64,000 bases of DNA from Sporisorium sorghi (lineage: Eukaryota; Basidiomycota; Ustilaginomycetes; Ustilaginales; Ustilaginaceae). The notes under the pieces are model-generated. The model saw only the letters and a list, made by a program, of their open reading frames with translations, did not search any database and was not told the origin of the DNA. Both the position numbers and the translations under genes were made by a program. Each line of letters begins with the position of its first letter. Within the stretch, counting starts at the first letter, position 1. The stretch covers positions 1-64,000 of the forward strand of contig JALCCG010000077.1 of NCBI GenBank assembly GCA_023212695.1. Reading direction: 5' to 3'. Shown one piece after another: positions 1 through 10,016 of this stretch.

Positions 1-6
1 AAAAAA

Positions 7-55
<49 letters not shown>
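1..55. repeat. poly(A) run at window start
   Basis: The first 55 bases are A except for one T at position 8. The run lies about 130 bp upstream of the SPB4 start codon and may belong to its promoter. It also touches the window edge, so its true length is unknown. Similar homopolymers recur in many intergenic regions of this window. Confidence 0.9.
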
Positions 56-56
<1 letters not shown>

Positions 57-184
57 AATAGGCTGCGTTCAGGGTCCAGCTCTTTCCGAATTTTTTACTT
101 GTTCACTTCCTTCCTTGCATCCACAGACATCATCTCGCCGCACTTCTACCACTCGACTCAGTCGCAAGAACGCACACTTGCAAT

Positions 185-2566
185 ATGAGTGGCATACCAA
201 CACCGCTTGCAGCGGGCCTGTCCGAACTACGAACCGCGCCCTCCTACGCCGGGCCATGGACGAAACTCAAACCAGCGCTCACACCATGGCTGCTGTCGCT
301 CCTCACCTCCGACCTGGGCTTCACGCAGATGACACCCGTGCAGGCGTCCACCGTACCCTTGTTTTTGTCGCATAAGGATGTCGTCGTCGAGGCGGTGACG
401 GGATCGGGCAAGACGCTGGCGTTTGTGGTGCCTGTGTTGGAGATGCTGTTGCGGCGGACGACGAGGTTGAGGAAAGACGAGGTGGGCGCGCTGATCGTTT
501 CGCCGACGAGGGAGTTGGCGGAGCAGATATATCGGGTTGTGGGGGTGTTTTTGGATGCGCAGGCTAGGGTTGAGGCGGAGGCTGAGGCGGTCTCGGGGGA
601 GGGAGAGGAGGAGGATGCAGGGGAGGATGAGGAGACGAGCGACAGTGACAGTAACACCGACTCCGCCGGCGAATCCAGCAAGAAAGCCACAGCAGCAAAA
701 CCACACCCGCCCCGCAGCAGAACAACCCGGATCGCAGGCGCGCAACTCGTCGTCGGCGGCTCCAAATCCACCCCACTCGACGACTACCGCATCTTTCGCG
801 ACGCCGGCGCCGACATTCTCGTCGGCACGCCCGGCCGGCTCGAAGAGCTCCTCTCGCGCAAAGGCGTCAAAAAAGCCCAACTCGAAGTGCTCGTACTCGA
901 CGAAGCCGACCGCTTACTCGATCTTGGCTTCACCGAAAACCTCCAACGAATCCTCTCACTCCTTCCAAAGCAGCGCAGAACGGGCCTATTCAGCGCAACC
1001 ATGACCGACGCGCTGTCCGAACTCGTCCGCATGGGCCTGCGCAACCCCGTGCGCGTCGTCGTCAAAGTCGAAGCCAAAAAGCTCCCCTCTACTGCAGCAG
1101 CATCGGCGGAGGACTCGTCGCGACGCACGCCAGCAACGCTGCAGAACATGTATCAAGTGTGTCGGGCCGAGAACAAGCTCGCGCAGCTGGTGCGCATGCT
1201 GCTGTTCGAAGCCAGCCCGAAAGGGATGAGCGGCGGCGCGCGCAAGTTTATCGTTTACTTTAGCACCTGTGCTCAGGTCAACTATTTTTTCTACACGCTC
1301 AGCCAGCTGGATGTGCTCAGGCGGGAGGGAGTTAGGCTGCATGCGCTGCACGGCAAGCAGACGCCGAGCAAGCGTAGGAGTATGTTCGACGCGTTTGTCG
1401 CGAGTACTGCGCTGGACGGCGCGAGCGGGAGCGCGAGTGGCGGGAAAAGTGGTGCAACGGTGCTATTCTGCACCGACGTCGCAGCACGAGGCCTCGACCT
1501 GCCGGACGTAGAAGTCGTGATACAATACGACCCGCCGACAGACCCGAAAGTATTCTCGCACCGCTGCGGCCGCACCGCGCGCGCCGGTCGCCGCGGCCGC
1601 GCCATCGTCATGCTCCACACCGGCCGCGAAGAGGACTTCGTACCCTACCTCTCGGTCAAACGTATCCCGCTCGCGCCCTACCCGTACCTCTCCGCCTCCC
1701 TCGACGGGACCCCCGAGCCTCCTAACGACCCAGGCGCACGCGAGCTCGAATCCACACTGCGCACGATGGCGCAGCACGACCGCGAGGTGCTCGACCTGTC
1801 CGTCCGCGCATACGTCTCGTACGTGCGCGCGTATAGCAAGCACGAGATGTCGTACATTTTCCGCGTGGGCGAGTTGGACCTGGCCGGAGTGGCGAGGGCG
1901 TTTGCGCTGATTCGGCTGCCTGCGATGCCCGAGTTGAAGGCGCGCAGGGCGAGGGGTGAGCTGAAGTATGAGGAGGCCGAGTGCGATTTTGGTGCTATTC
2001 CGTACAAGGATAGGGCGAAGGAAAGGGTGCGGTTGGCGCGGGTTGAGGAGGAGCGCAAGGGCAAGGCGGAGGCGGCGGAGGCGGCGGAGGCGGCGAAGCA
2101 GGAGGAGGGGGAGAGCGAGGAGAGTGAGGACGATTCAGATGCGTCCGGGTCGAGCTTCTTCCCCAACGCAGCAGCGGACAAGAAGAAGAAGCGCAAGCTG
2201 AACCCCGACGCCGCGGCGGCAGGCGGTGCGTGGTCAGCCCAAAAAGAGCGCAAGGAGCAGCGCCTAGCGCGCAAGGAGAAGCGCGCGCGCAAGCGGGCCT
2301 TCCTCAAAAAGGAGGCGCACGCCGCGTCCTCGTCCAAGACACCACACCAGCCTACGGAGGATGATGACGACGACGACGACGAAGAGGAAGACTGGAACGA
2401 AGAGTACCGCAAGCTCAAGAAGCATAAGCGCCAGCAACAGGCAGCTGCGCGTAACAGGTCACATTTCAACACGGCTGATGGTGACGATGATGGCGATAGC
2501 GACGACGGCTTCGGTGGCCACAACAGCGAGGGTGAAGCGCAAGAAGAGCCCTTCTTTGTCATTTGA
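185..2566 (+). CDS. SPB4: ATP-dependent RNA helicase Spb4 (DEAD box)
   Basis: A 793-aa single-exon gene beginning at the ATG at 185. Spb4 is a nucleolar DEAD-box helicase needed for 27S pre-rRNA processing in 60S ribosome assembly. Visible motifs in order: Q-motif region GFTQMTPVQ, motif I AVTGSGKT, Ia PTRELAEQ, Ib GTPGRLEE, II LDEADRLLDLGF, III SATMTD, then in the second RecA lobe V TDVAARGLDLPDV and VI HRCGRTARAGRRGR. The phrase KDVVVEAVTGSGKTLAF is typical of Spb4/DDX55 and separates it from other DEAD-box proteins. After lobe 2 comes the DUF4217-like segment (RAYVSYVRAYSKHEMSYIF) and a long Lys/Glu-rich tail ending in acidic runs. An acidic, Ser-rich insertion of about 60 residues lies between motif Ia and the next conserved block, which is unusual inside the helicase core. 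The gene converges on the histidine kinase gene. Confidence 0.93.
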   Translation: MSGIPTPLAAGLSELRTAPSYAGPWTKLKPALTPWLLSLLTSDLGFTQMTPVQASTVPLFLSHKDVVVEAVTGSGKTLAFVVPVLEMLLRRTTRLRKDEVGALIVSPTRELAEQIYRVVGVFLDAQARVEAEAEAVSGEGEEEDAGEDEETSDSDSNTDSAGESSKKATAAKPHPPRSRTTRIAGAQLVVGGSKSTPLDDYRIFRDAGADILVGTPGRLEELLSRKGVKKAQLEVLVLDEADRLLDLGFTENLQRILSLLPKQRRTGLFSATMTDALSELVRMGLRNPVRVVVKVEAKKLPSTAAASAEDSSRRTPATLQNMYQVCRAENKLAQLVRMLLFEASPKGMSGGARKFIVYFSTCAQVNYFFYTLSQLDVLRREGVRLHALHGKQTPSKRRSMFDAFVASTALDGASGSASGGKSGATVLFCTDVAARGLDLPDVEVVIQYDPPTDPKVFSHRCGRTARAGRRGRAIVMLHTGREEDFVPYLSVKRIPLAPYPYLSASLDGTPEPPNDPGARELESTLRTMAQHDREVLDLSVRAYVSYVRAYSKHEMSYIFRVGELDLAGVARAFALIRLPAMPELKARRARGELKYEEAECDFGAIPYKDRAKERVRLARVEEERKGKAEAAEAAEAAKQEEGESEESEDDSDASGSSFFPNAAADKKKKRKLNPDAAAAGGAWSAQKERKEQRLARKEKRARKRAFLKKEAHAASSSKTPHQPTEDDDDDDDEEEDWNEEYRKLKKHKRQQQAAARNRSHFNTADGDDDGDSDDGFGGHNSEGEAQEEPFFVI

Positions 2567-2967
2567 GATCACTCCTCCTCACCTTGCAATCTTATCGATG
2601 CATCATCACACACAGAGCCTGATCCTCTCACTCCAACCCCGGCCTCAACCGGTCTCTCACAATCTTGGCACAAACAATGCAACACTGCAACACTGCAGCA
2701 TCGCAACGCAGAAGACAAACGAGAGAGAGATCCACTCCGTGTTCCGTGCGTTCTAAAGAGTCGTGCGAAGCTGTTAAAAGTACATTTGACCAAGGGATCC
2801 AGCCATCTAGAGCATCAGTGTGTGTGTGAAGCAAGATTTTTGAGAGAGAACGCAGCATTCCGGTGACCAGCGAGACAAAAAAGTTGAGGCGAATAAGCAA
2901 ACATGAAAGAAAGAGAGAAGGGGTGAAGAAAAGGGGTAATGGACGACGAGAGACAAGGCGTTGAGCG
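2567..2967. other. Convergent 3' intergenic region
   Basis: About 400 bp between the stop codons of SPB4 (+) and the histidine kinase (-). It should hold both 3' UTRs and poly(A) sites. I see only short spurious ORFs and no RNA gene or repeat. Confidence 0.6.
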
Positions 2968-5900
2968 TTACGTGCGGACGTGGATGCGAGCGCTCTCCTC
3001 TTCAGGCAGCAGCTCCTCGTCCTCGATCTCCTGCTCCTCCATCGACGGGCCGAGCGACGGACCCTCCTGGCCCTCGGTCATGGCGCGCACCACTTCGCCC
3101 TCCAGATCGCGGCCCAGCCCGCCCTGCTCGCGCGACGACCGACGAATGATCATCGGCGGCTTGTCCGCCAACGCCATCTCGGGCGCCGTCAACCCCTTAG
3201 GCGCTGGTCGCATCTTGGTCGCCACAGGCTCCTCCGCGACCACCTTGACCGGCCCATGCCTCAAAAGCCGACGCTTGCTGCTCTTGCCCAGCTTGGGCGT
3301 CGCCTTGAACTCGGTGGCGACGTCTTCGTCGCTGTCGGCGTGTGCAGAGAGCGAAGCCTCACGCGAGAGGTTCGAAAGCGAGAGGTTGGTGACGTCTGCC
3401 TCGTTGATCGACTGCGAAGACGAGGCGACCACGGGCGTCTTGGTCGCAGCGATCTCGGCGGCTACGGCTTCGCGTTCGGCGACCGGGTTGAACGAGCCCC
3501 GACGCCCGGACTGGATCGAGCGTAGGCCCATGACCGTCTCGGTCGAGTCGCGTTCGACGAGGCGCGGCGGTGAGCCTGGCTGGCCCGCCGCTGGAATCGT
3601 CACTTCAAGTGCTTCTTCGGGCTTCTTGGCGCCAAAGTAGTCGCCAAAGACCGGTGGCGCAACGTATCGCGAAAGACTCTGTCGCGTCGAAGGGTCAAAG
3701 AGCCATTTAACCAGCGTCGATTCGAGCGCTGCACTCTTGACCGGCTTCGATAGGTAATCTGACATGCCCGCCGCCAAGCACTTTTCGCGGTCGCCGCGGA
3801 TGGCCGAGGCAGTCATGGCAATGATGGGAGTGGTGCGGATGTCGACGCTGTCCGACTTGCGCAGCCGCTTGGTCGCCTCGTAGCCGTCGCAGTTGGGCAT
3901 GTGGCAGTCCATGAGGATCAAGTCGTACGGGTGCTTGCCAACCTCTTGGATGGCCTCGAGACCGTCCTTGGCCACTTTGCAGCTGAAGCCCATCTTCTTG
4001 AGCGTCTTGAGCGCAATCTGCGCATTGATCAGATTGTCCTCGGCCACCAAGATCCAGATATCCTTCCTGGGTCGCTGCAGTGGGTTTTCGCTGACACCCA
4101 AGCTGCTGGTGGCTTCGTCCATCTGGATGGTTGGGATCGTCTCTTCGTCGGGCGAAGAGTCGCCGCTCGACTCGTGTGTTCCGGCCTTTTCAAACGGAAT
4201 GCTGAACCAGGCGTTGGAGCCCTTGTTCTCGACCGACTCGAGACCGATGGTGCCGCCCATGAGATCGACGAGGTTCTTGCAGATGGACAGACCGAGACCC
4301 GTGCCTCCAAAGCGACGCGCAAAAGATGGATCGGCCTGGCTGAACGGCTGGAAGAGCTTCTTGAGCGTGGTCTGCGAGATACCGCAACCCGTGTCGCGCA
4401 CCTCAAAATGGACGTGGAGGCTCTTCTGATCCTCGTAGGTCTCGATGACGCGAAGCGTGATGGCGCCCGACGCGGTGAACTTGATCGCGTTGGTCAGCAG
4501 GTTGGTCAGGACTTGACGCAGCCTACCCGCATCGCCAACAATCTGGCCCGTGAAGCTGAGCTGGCACTCGTTGCGGAACTCGAGGCCTTTCTTCTGAGTC
4601 GCGAACGTGAGCATCTTTTGCGTATCCATGATGACCACGTTGAGGTTGAACGCGGTCTTCTCGAGATCCATCTTGCCGAGCTCGAGCTTTTCAAAGTCGA
4701 GAATGTCGTTGATCACGGTGAGCAGCGCGTCGGCCGAACGCTGGATGTTTTCGGCAAAGTCACGCTGCTCCTTGGACAGGGGCGTGTCGCAAAGCAGCTC
4801 GGACAGACCGATGACACCGGCGATGGGCGTACGAATCTCGTGACTCATGTTGGCCAGGAACTCGGACTTGATGCGGCTGGCTTCCTTGGCAGCCGTCTCG
4901 GCGGCAAGGGCACGCGACCTCTCGTGCAACGACTCTTCGAGCTTGAGCTCGGCACGTCGGCGATCGGTGATGTCCATCGAGGCGCCGACGACGCCGATGA
5001 TGGCACCTTCGCTGGCGTCGTGCTCGTAGGACTCCTCGCGCTGAGGCGTGTACTGCGTGCGGAACCAACGCCCCTCGATCTCCATCTCTTGGACGACCGA
5101 TTCGCCGTTGAGAGCGCGGCTGATGGCCTCTCGGATCCCCGGCGAGTCCCAGACCTCGTAGATACTGCGGCCGATCATGTTGCGCTGGGTGGCGCGCTTG
5201 CCTGGGCCGCTGACGGCGCTCTGGCTGTTGGTCTGCGACTCTGCATCCTTGTTCTCTTCGCTCTTTGCGTTGAAGGTGCCCGTGCCGACGGAGCCTGTGA
5301 GCGAGTTGCCCGAACCCGAGCCGTCGCCATCCGAGCCGTTGGGCGTGCCAGGAGCGAGTCGCAGCGAGCGCACACCTGGGCCTTCGGCAATGGTGATGGT
5401 GGCGTCTCGGTCGATGGACCAGATGGTAACGTGTGCGTGGTTGATGACGCTGGCGAGCTGCGCCTGCGACTTGCGCGATGCCTCGAGCGCCTTGACTTCG
5501 CTGTCGCAATCGGTGCAACTGCCGTACCACTTGACGATCTTGCCTGAGCTGGGATCGCGTACAGGTAGAGCGCGGCCGAGCATCCACTTCCAGACGCCGT
5601 CGACCGTCCTGACTCGGTACATGATCTGGTACGGCTCGCCAGTGCGCAAGGAATGCGACCAGCGCAGGTTGGTCTCGACCATGTCGTCTTCGTGGAAACA
5701 CTGCTGCCAACCGAGGCTGAAGAGCTGCTGCGAGGTGAGGCCTGTGACGCGGGTCCAGCCTTCGTTGTACCAGTCGACGCTACCTTCAGGCTTGGCGGTC
5801 CAGAGCATCTGTGGCATGCTGTCGCAGATGGTGCGGAAGTATTCCTCGCCTTTCTTCTCGACTTCCATTCTGTACTTCTGATCCGAGTCGGTGACGTCGA

Positions 5901-6861
5901 CGAGGGTGATGACACCGCCAATGTGCTCTCCAAAGCCTCCGGCGTCGCGGATGGGCTTTGCGCTGATCTCGTACACTCGACGTGCTCCCGTGTCAGTGGC
6001 CACGCAGCCGATGCGAACGGGCTTGGTGAACTGGCCCTTGATGGCGGCACGGTAGATTGGCCAATTTTGCTCGGGGAACGGCTGGCTGAAATCTTCGGTG
6101 AAGCAATCCATGACGTCCGAGAGCCAGGACATGTCGACTTCGAGGCCTTCCTTCTTTGGTTTGGGCGGCGCCTTCTTGTCCTGGGGATTCTTCTTTTCAA
6201 ACATCTTGAGCATTTCGTCACAGGCGCGATTGCGAATGACGCAGGAGCCGTCGGAGGACATGGCCATGATGGCAGTCTCGATGGTGTGGAAGACGCCTTC
6301 CTTGAGCGATTCGGCCTTGCTGACCTGCAAATCGGCGGGGCTCATGCGTCGCTCGGCAAGGCGAGTGGGGACGATGCTGATGGTAAAGTAGGACTCGTGC
6401 GGAAGCGTGCCGCCGCGGCTTTCCATGGAGTCGGTGCGATTGGGCTGCGCGAATGGAGTTGGCTCCTGCTTGTCGGCGGCGTCGGAGGTGAGGCTCTTTG
6501 CGTAGTGGTTGTTGAATGTCTCGGAAAAGACCTCGTCGGTGGGATGCCAGGCTGCGATGGACATCTCTGCGGTGAACATCTTTTGGTCGTCCTGCAAGAA
6601 GGTGAGGCGAGTGAGAACGGGCGGGGCCCAAGCCGCGGTGGCGCGGACTTGGGAGGCTTCGTGGAGCGCCTGATGGAGCTCGCCGCGGTGGGTCTCGGCG
6701 ACTAGTTTGTCCATGGTCTGGCCCATACAGCTGACACCGGTCATGAGGAAGATGCTCTCGCAGGGACGGTTCATCATGCGAATCCTTCGATTGTGATCGA
6801 GAACGACCATGGGGGTGGGCGCAAAGTAGAGCGCCCGCACGGACTCGTCGAGATCGAACAT
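2968..6861 (-). CDS. Hybrid sensor histidine kinase with PAS domains and receiver domain
   Basis: From the first ATG in frame (6861) the protein is 1297 aa. It is a soluble-looking two-component phosphorelay sensor that would pass phosphate via an HPt protein. Order: an N-terminal PAS fold starting almost at Met1 (YFAPTPMVVLDHNRR), a second PAS-like region, a PAS/PAC pair (QMLWTAKPEGSVDWYNEGW), a further PAS with PAC, the HisKA H-box FLANMSHEIRTPI (His near residue 673), HATPase with N-box LTNLLTNAIKF and G-boxes DTGCGI and GGTGLGLSI, then a receiver domain (VAEDN, phospho-acceptor Asp in LILMDCHMPNCDG near residue 985, Lys in LSKPVK). A disordered tail of about 240 residues follows. No membrane segment or HAMP repeat is seen, so it is not the Nik1 type. 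The frame stays open upstream to 7455 with no ATG: either there is a non-AUG start or upstream exon, or the leader is long and ATG-free. Confidence 0.9.
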   Translation of the reverse strand: MFDLDESVRALYFAPTPMVVLDHNRRIRMMNRPCESIFLMTGVSCMGQTMDKLVAETHRGELHQALHEASQVRATAAWAPPVLTRLTFLQDDQKMFTAEMSIAAWHPTDEVFSETFNNHYAKSLTSDAADKQEPTPFAQPNRTDSMESRGGTLPHESYFTISIVPTRLAERRMSPADLQVSKAESLKEGVFHTIETAIMAMSSDGSCVIRNRACDEMLKMFEKKNPQDKKAPPKPKKEGLEVDMSWLSDVMDCFTEDFSQPFPEQNWPIYRAAIKGQFTKPVRIGCVATDTGARRVYEISAKPIRDAGGFGEHIGGVITLVDVTDSDQKYRMEVEKKGEEYFRTICDSMPQMLWTAKPEGSVDWYNEGWTRVTGLTSQQLFSLGWQQCFHEDDMVETNLRWSHSLRTGEPYQIMYRVRTVDGVWKWMLGRALPVRDPSSGKIVKWYGSCTDCDSEVKALEASRKSQAQLASVINHAHVTIWSIDRDATITIAEGPGVRSLRLAPGTPNGSDGDGSGSGNSLTGSVGTGTFNAKSEENKDAESQTNSQSAVSGPGKRATQRNMIGRSIYEVWDSPGIREAISRALNGESVVQEMEIEGRWFRTQYTPQREESYEHDASEGAIIGVVGASMDITDRRRAELKLEESLHERSRALAAETAAKEASRIKSEFLANMSHEIRTPIAGVIGLSELLCDTPLSKEQRDFAENIQRSADALLTVINDILDFEKLELGKMDLEKTAFNLNVVIMDTQKMLTFATQKKGLEFRNECQLSFTGQIVGDAGRLRQVLTNLLTNAIKFTASGAITLRVIETYEDQKSLHVHFEVRDTGCGISQTTLKKLFQPFSQADPSFARRFGGTGLGLSICKNLVDLMGGTIGLESVENKGSNAWFSIPFEKAGTHESSGDSSPDEETIPTIQMDEATSSLGVSENPLQRPRKDIWILVAEDNLINAQIALKTLKKMGFSCKVAKDGLEAIQEVGKHPYDLILMDCHMPNCDGYEATKRLRKSDSVDIRTTPIIAMTASAIRGDREKCLAAGMSDYLSKPVKSAALESTLVKWLFDPSTRQSLSRYVAPPVFGDYFGAKKPEEALEVTIPAAGQPGSPPRLVERDSTETVMGLRSIQSGRRGSFNPVAEREAVAAEIAATKTPVVASSSQSINEADVTNLSLSNLSREASLSAHADSDEDVATEFKATPKLGKSSKRRLLRHGPVKVVAEEPVATKMRPAPKGLTAPEMALADKPPMIIRRSSREQGGLGRDLEGEVVRAMTEGQEGPSLGPSMEEQEIEDEELLPEEESARIHVRT

Positions 6862-7455
6862 TCTGGTGGACGAAGACTCTCCAAAGTAGGTGGTAGAGTT
6901 GGCAGGGAAGGGAACGAGGCTGGCGGCGAGCGGGCGACTGTCCAAGGCGGGCGGGTTGGAACGGCGAGAAGCGGGAGCCGAGCTGGAAGTGGCGGGCGAT
7001 TCGGGATTGCTATGGGGAGTAGGTGGAGCCGAAGCAGCGAGCGGATTGGGTTGAGAACCGGTGCTGCTGCTCGAGCGAGGCGGATGATTGACTCTGGGTG
7101 AAGAGATGGCGCGGGTTGGAGGCAAAGGAGTGTAGTGAGGGCCGGGAACTGACTCTAGGAAGGGAGTGAGCGGCGCGGCGTTTTGAGCGGGTGCTGCTGT
7201 GGCGAGGGAGGTGGCGGAGGTAAAGAGAGGCGCTGCGCCGCTTGAGCTGTCGAAGCGCGCCCTCTTTGTAGAAGGCGAGGCAGCGGCAGGGGCTGCCTGA
7301 GCAGAGTGGTCGGGGTGTGAGGCCGACTGCGATGAGATGGAGGTGGTGGTGGATGTGTCTGTTACGGGTCGCTTGCGTGACGAAGAAGGAGGACCGAGGG
7401 GATCTTGGTGAGCAGGTGGGCCCGAAATGGTGACAGAGGTTCGAGATACTCCCGA
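6862..7455 (-). other. Open, ATG-less in-frame extension of the histidine kinase
   Basis: Reading the kinase frame upstream of its first ATG gives 198 sense codons before the TAG at 7456-7458, with no ATG in any minus-strand frame. The conceptual product is Ser/Pro/Ala-rich (for example STKRARFDSSSG, HYTPLPPTRAISSP), which resembles the disordered N-termini of fungal regulators. It could be coding by a near-cognate start codon or an unseen spliced first exon, or it may be 5' leader. The sequence alone does not decide. Confidence 0.5.
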
Positions 7456-7492
7456 CTAGGTTCTGGAACTCGCGTCCTAGAACCGGAGTATC
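7445..7492. repeat. Imperfect inverted repeat (hairpin)
   Basis: Left arm GATACTCC (7445-7452) and GGTTCT (7459-7464) pair with AGAACC (7479-7484) and GGAGTATC (7485-7492), with a six-base bulge on the left arm and a 14-base loop. It sits at the stop codon that ends the upstream extension of the histidine kinase frame, so it would be in the kinase leader RNA if transcribed. Confidence 0.5.
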
Positions 7493-7854
7493 GTTTGGAT
7501 GGGCGTAAAGCGCGTGGAAGCGATGGACCAGAAAGGATGGTGATGGCGGATGTCAAGATCTGCCAAGTGAGCCCGGCTATGCGATGCAAAAAAGAAGTGG
7601 CGAATCGAAACGGATGGATGTGACGAAACGATTCTGCTGAGTGGTGGCGTCGGTGGAAAAGAGATGATGCCACTTGGATGCCACTTGGAAGAGATACAAC
7701 CCCTGCTACTCCCTCGATCGTCTGCGAACGGCCACAGTAGACGATGCCAAGGACGGGAGGTGCGAATGGGGGTGGCGAAAGGGTCGAGGATGATGGAGGA
7801 GGAGCAAACGATGATCACCACCAAGCCAAGCGAAGACGGTAAGCCGTGATGAAG

Positions 7855-7878
7855 AAAAAAAAAAAAAAAAAAAAAAAA
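7855..7878. repeat. poly(A) run
   Basis: Uninterrupted run of 24 A, 1.0 kb upstream of the first in-frame ATG of the histidine kinase (poly(T) on its sense strand). Confidence 0.9.
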
Positions 7879-8148
7879 GAGGAAAGCGATACAGAGGACC
7901 AAAGCAGGAGAGGCAGCAGAGAGAGGCAGAGATGGAATGGAAGGGGAAAAGGGCGTCGTCGTAGAGCCGAGCCAAGAGTGAGTCGGTCGTCGCGCGTCAG
8001 AAGAGGATGTTGGGTGAGGCAGTCGTGCAGACGCAGACAAAGAAAAGGCACGGCGCTGACGAGTCGAGAAGCGAGAGGCGAGAGGCGATGAAGCGATGAA
8101 CAAGCAGCACCAAAACAGTCAAACGTCCAGATCGAAAAAGAAAAGAAG

Positions 8149-8173
8149 AAAAAAAAAAAAAAAAAAAAAAAAA
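8149..8173. repeat. poly(A) run
   Basis: Run of 25 A following an A/G-rich lead-in, in the same region upstream of the histidine kinase. Confidence 0.9.
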
Positions 8174-9991
8174 GACAAAACGGGTCGACGATGTCAGCGG
8201 CAGATCGGACAGAAATTTGGTTCGAAAATTCCACTTGCAATTCCAGATCCCGTTGCAGCTCGCTCAGGCACCACAGCGCTGTGCGGAAGGAGGCGGGGGG
8301 GGGAAACTCGATCCTCTTTCGCAACAACGAGAAGGGGCATCTCGAAGCCATAGCATTCAACGGTGCAACGACAAGCAACGTTGCTGTTATGGATGGCCTC
8401 GCTGGCTCGGTGGCTGAGAAGGAGCTTGTAGTTGCTTGCGCACAAGGTACGGACGGACGGAGCGTCAAAACCCACGCGACGGTCCAACTGGCTCCTTGAC
8501 AGCAGCATCCAATGAGCATCCGGCACGGTGCGACGCAGCCGGATCTGAGCTGGAAAACGGTGCAGCCACGATTCGACTCGCTCGAGCGCCGACAGCAACA
8601 GCGACGCACCGCACCACCTCGGCGGGCCCCCTTCACAACCCGAAGCACAGAGCACGCTCCGAACCGCGTCCGCTGCACCCGTCGATGGCACAGCGCGCGT
8701 TCGGAATGTCAAACGGCTACCGTGGTAACACTGTTCCCGCGTTGCTGCTGCGTCTGCACAGAATGTACAAGAGGGCGCCAAGCAGGCGGCTTGTTGTTGC
8801 CTCTTGGCAGCGAGCAAGAAAATCCGCTGCCGAACCAGGAATTGACGGTGTCCCAGCCTCGATGCGCGCTAACCCAAAGGCCGGCAGACGAACTGCGAAA
8901 ATACGACGCTCGCTCCCCTTTCAGGTTGAGCCGGTCCCGGGACGCAGTTGGTGGAACCAAGTCTCGAATCCGATCCAGACGGATCAGCGTGCCTTTGGTT
9001 CAGGTCTGCTCTGCCCGATAATGACTCGCTACCACCCTTTCATCGGCGTCTGGATTGTTTGTGCCTGGAGTGGCGTGGAACAACGGAAACCAGCATGGAA
9101 TGGCTTGCAGCGGGAGACTTAGAGTTTGCAGAGAAAAATGACCGATGTTCCTGAAGCGAGCGCACAAAGAACAGGATTCCGGACTGTTTCGGGCCCCGAA
9201 GAAATAGAAAAAGAAGTAGAAAAAGAAGAAAAAGCGACAAGAAAAAGGAGGAGACAAAAATCCTCAGTCCAGGTTCGAGATCCGAGATGGCTGCAGCGGG
9301 CAATTCTGCGCCGAGCAACGCCATGGGAGCCTATCGCCGATGCGACGAAGACGCCGTCCCGATCACAACATCCCCATGCCAACACTGCTCTTCAGCTAGC
9401 GCTGCCGACGAAGGAGGCTCGAGCCGCAACACCATCATCAGCGAACAAAGCTCAACGCGAAGCTGCCGGTCAACGAATCACCGCTGCCCTTGGAACGACA
9501 CGGAGCTGCTGCGCACGTCGAGTGAAAGACTCACAGTCGAAGATGGCAAGTGTGTTCCCTGTCAGGACGCTTAAGTTGGAGATGTGAGGAAACGACAGGT
9601 CGCTGTGCTGTCGTAGAATGCGAACATTGTCGATGCAAGATGAGTGTGAGGCGCTGAGATGTAGAGTGCTGTGACTGTCGAAAGAGTAGTCAAGCGAGGC
9701 TGTCAAAGAAGAGATTGCTGGTTGCTGGTTGCCGGTTGCCAAAGCTTCCGATGAACGAGTTGGTGGTCCGATATGTTCGAGATGATGATGGAGCTGTCTG
9801 ACGGACGATGGTGGTCAAGCAGAAAGCGACAAGATGACATTGTCAGCGATACCGACGATCACGACTATCGACTGCGCAGCTTGGCCCAAGCACACACACA
9901 CACACTAGCGTCTTGCTCTCCACAGCTTGACAGCAGCTCTTTCTCTCCCTCTCTTTCGACACTGCTCGGGGATCGCGTCAGTCAGCCTCAG

Positions 9992-10016
9992 TTTTTTTTT
10001 TTTTTTTTTTTTTTTT
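9992..10016. repeat. poly(T) run
   Basis: Run of 25 T about 600 bp beyond the malate synthase stop codon, in otherwise featureless intergenic DNA. Confidence 0.9.

Noticed and set aside
3901..5547. 548-codon plus-strand frame opposite the histidine kinase
   Set aside because: Runs across HisKA/HATPase coding DNA; the kinase motifs on the minus strand are unambiguous.
8436..9122. 228-codon plus-strand ORF in the 7.5-10.6 kb gap
   Set aside because: Composition is arbitrary Arg/Ser/Pro with no domain, and other frames there are equally long.
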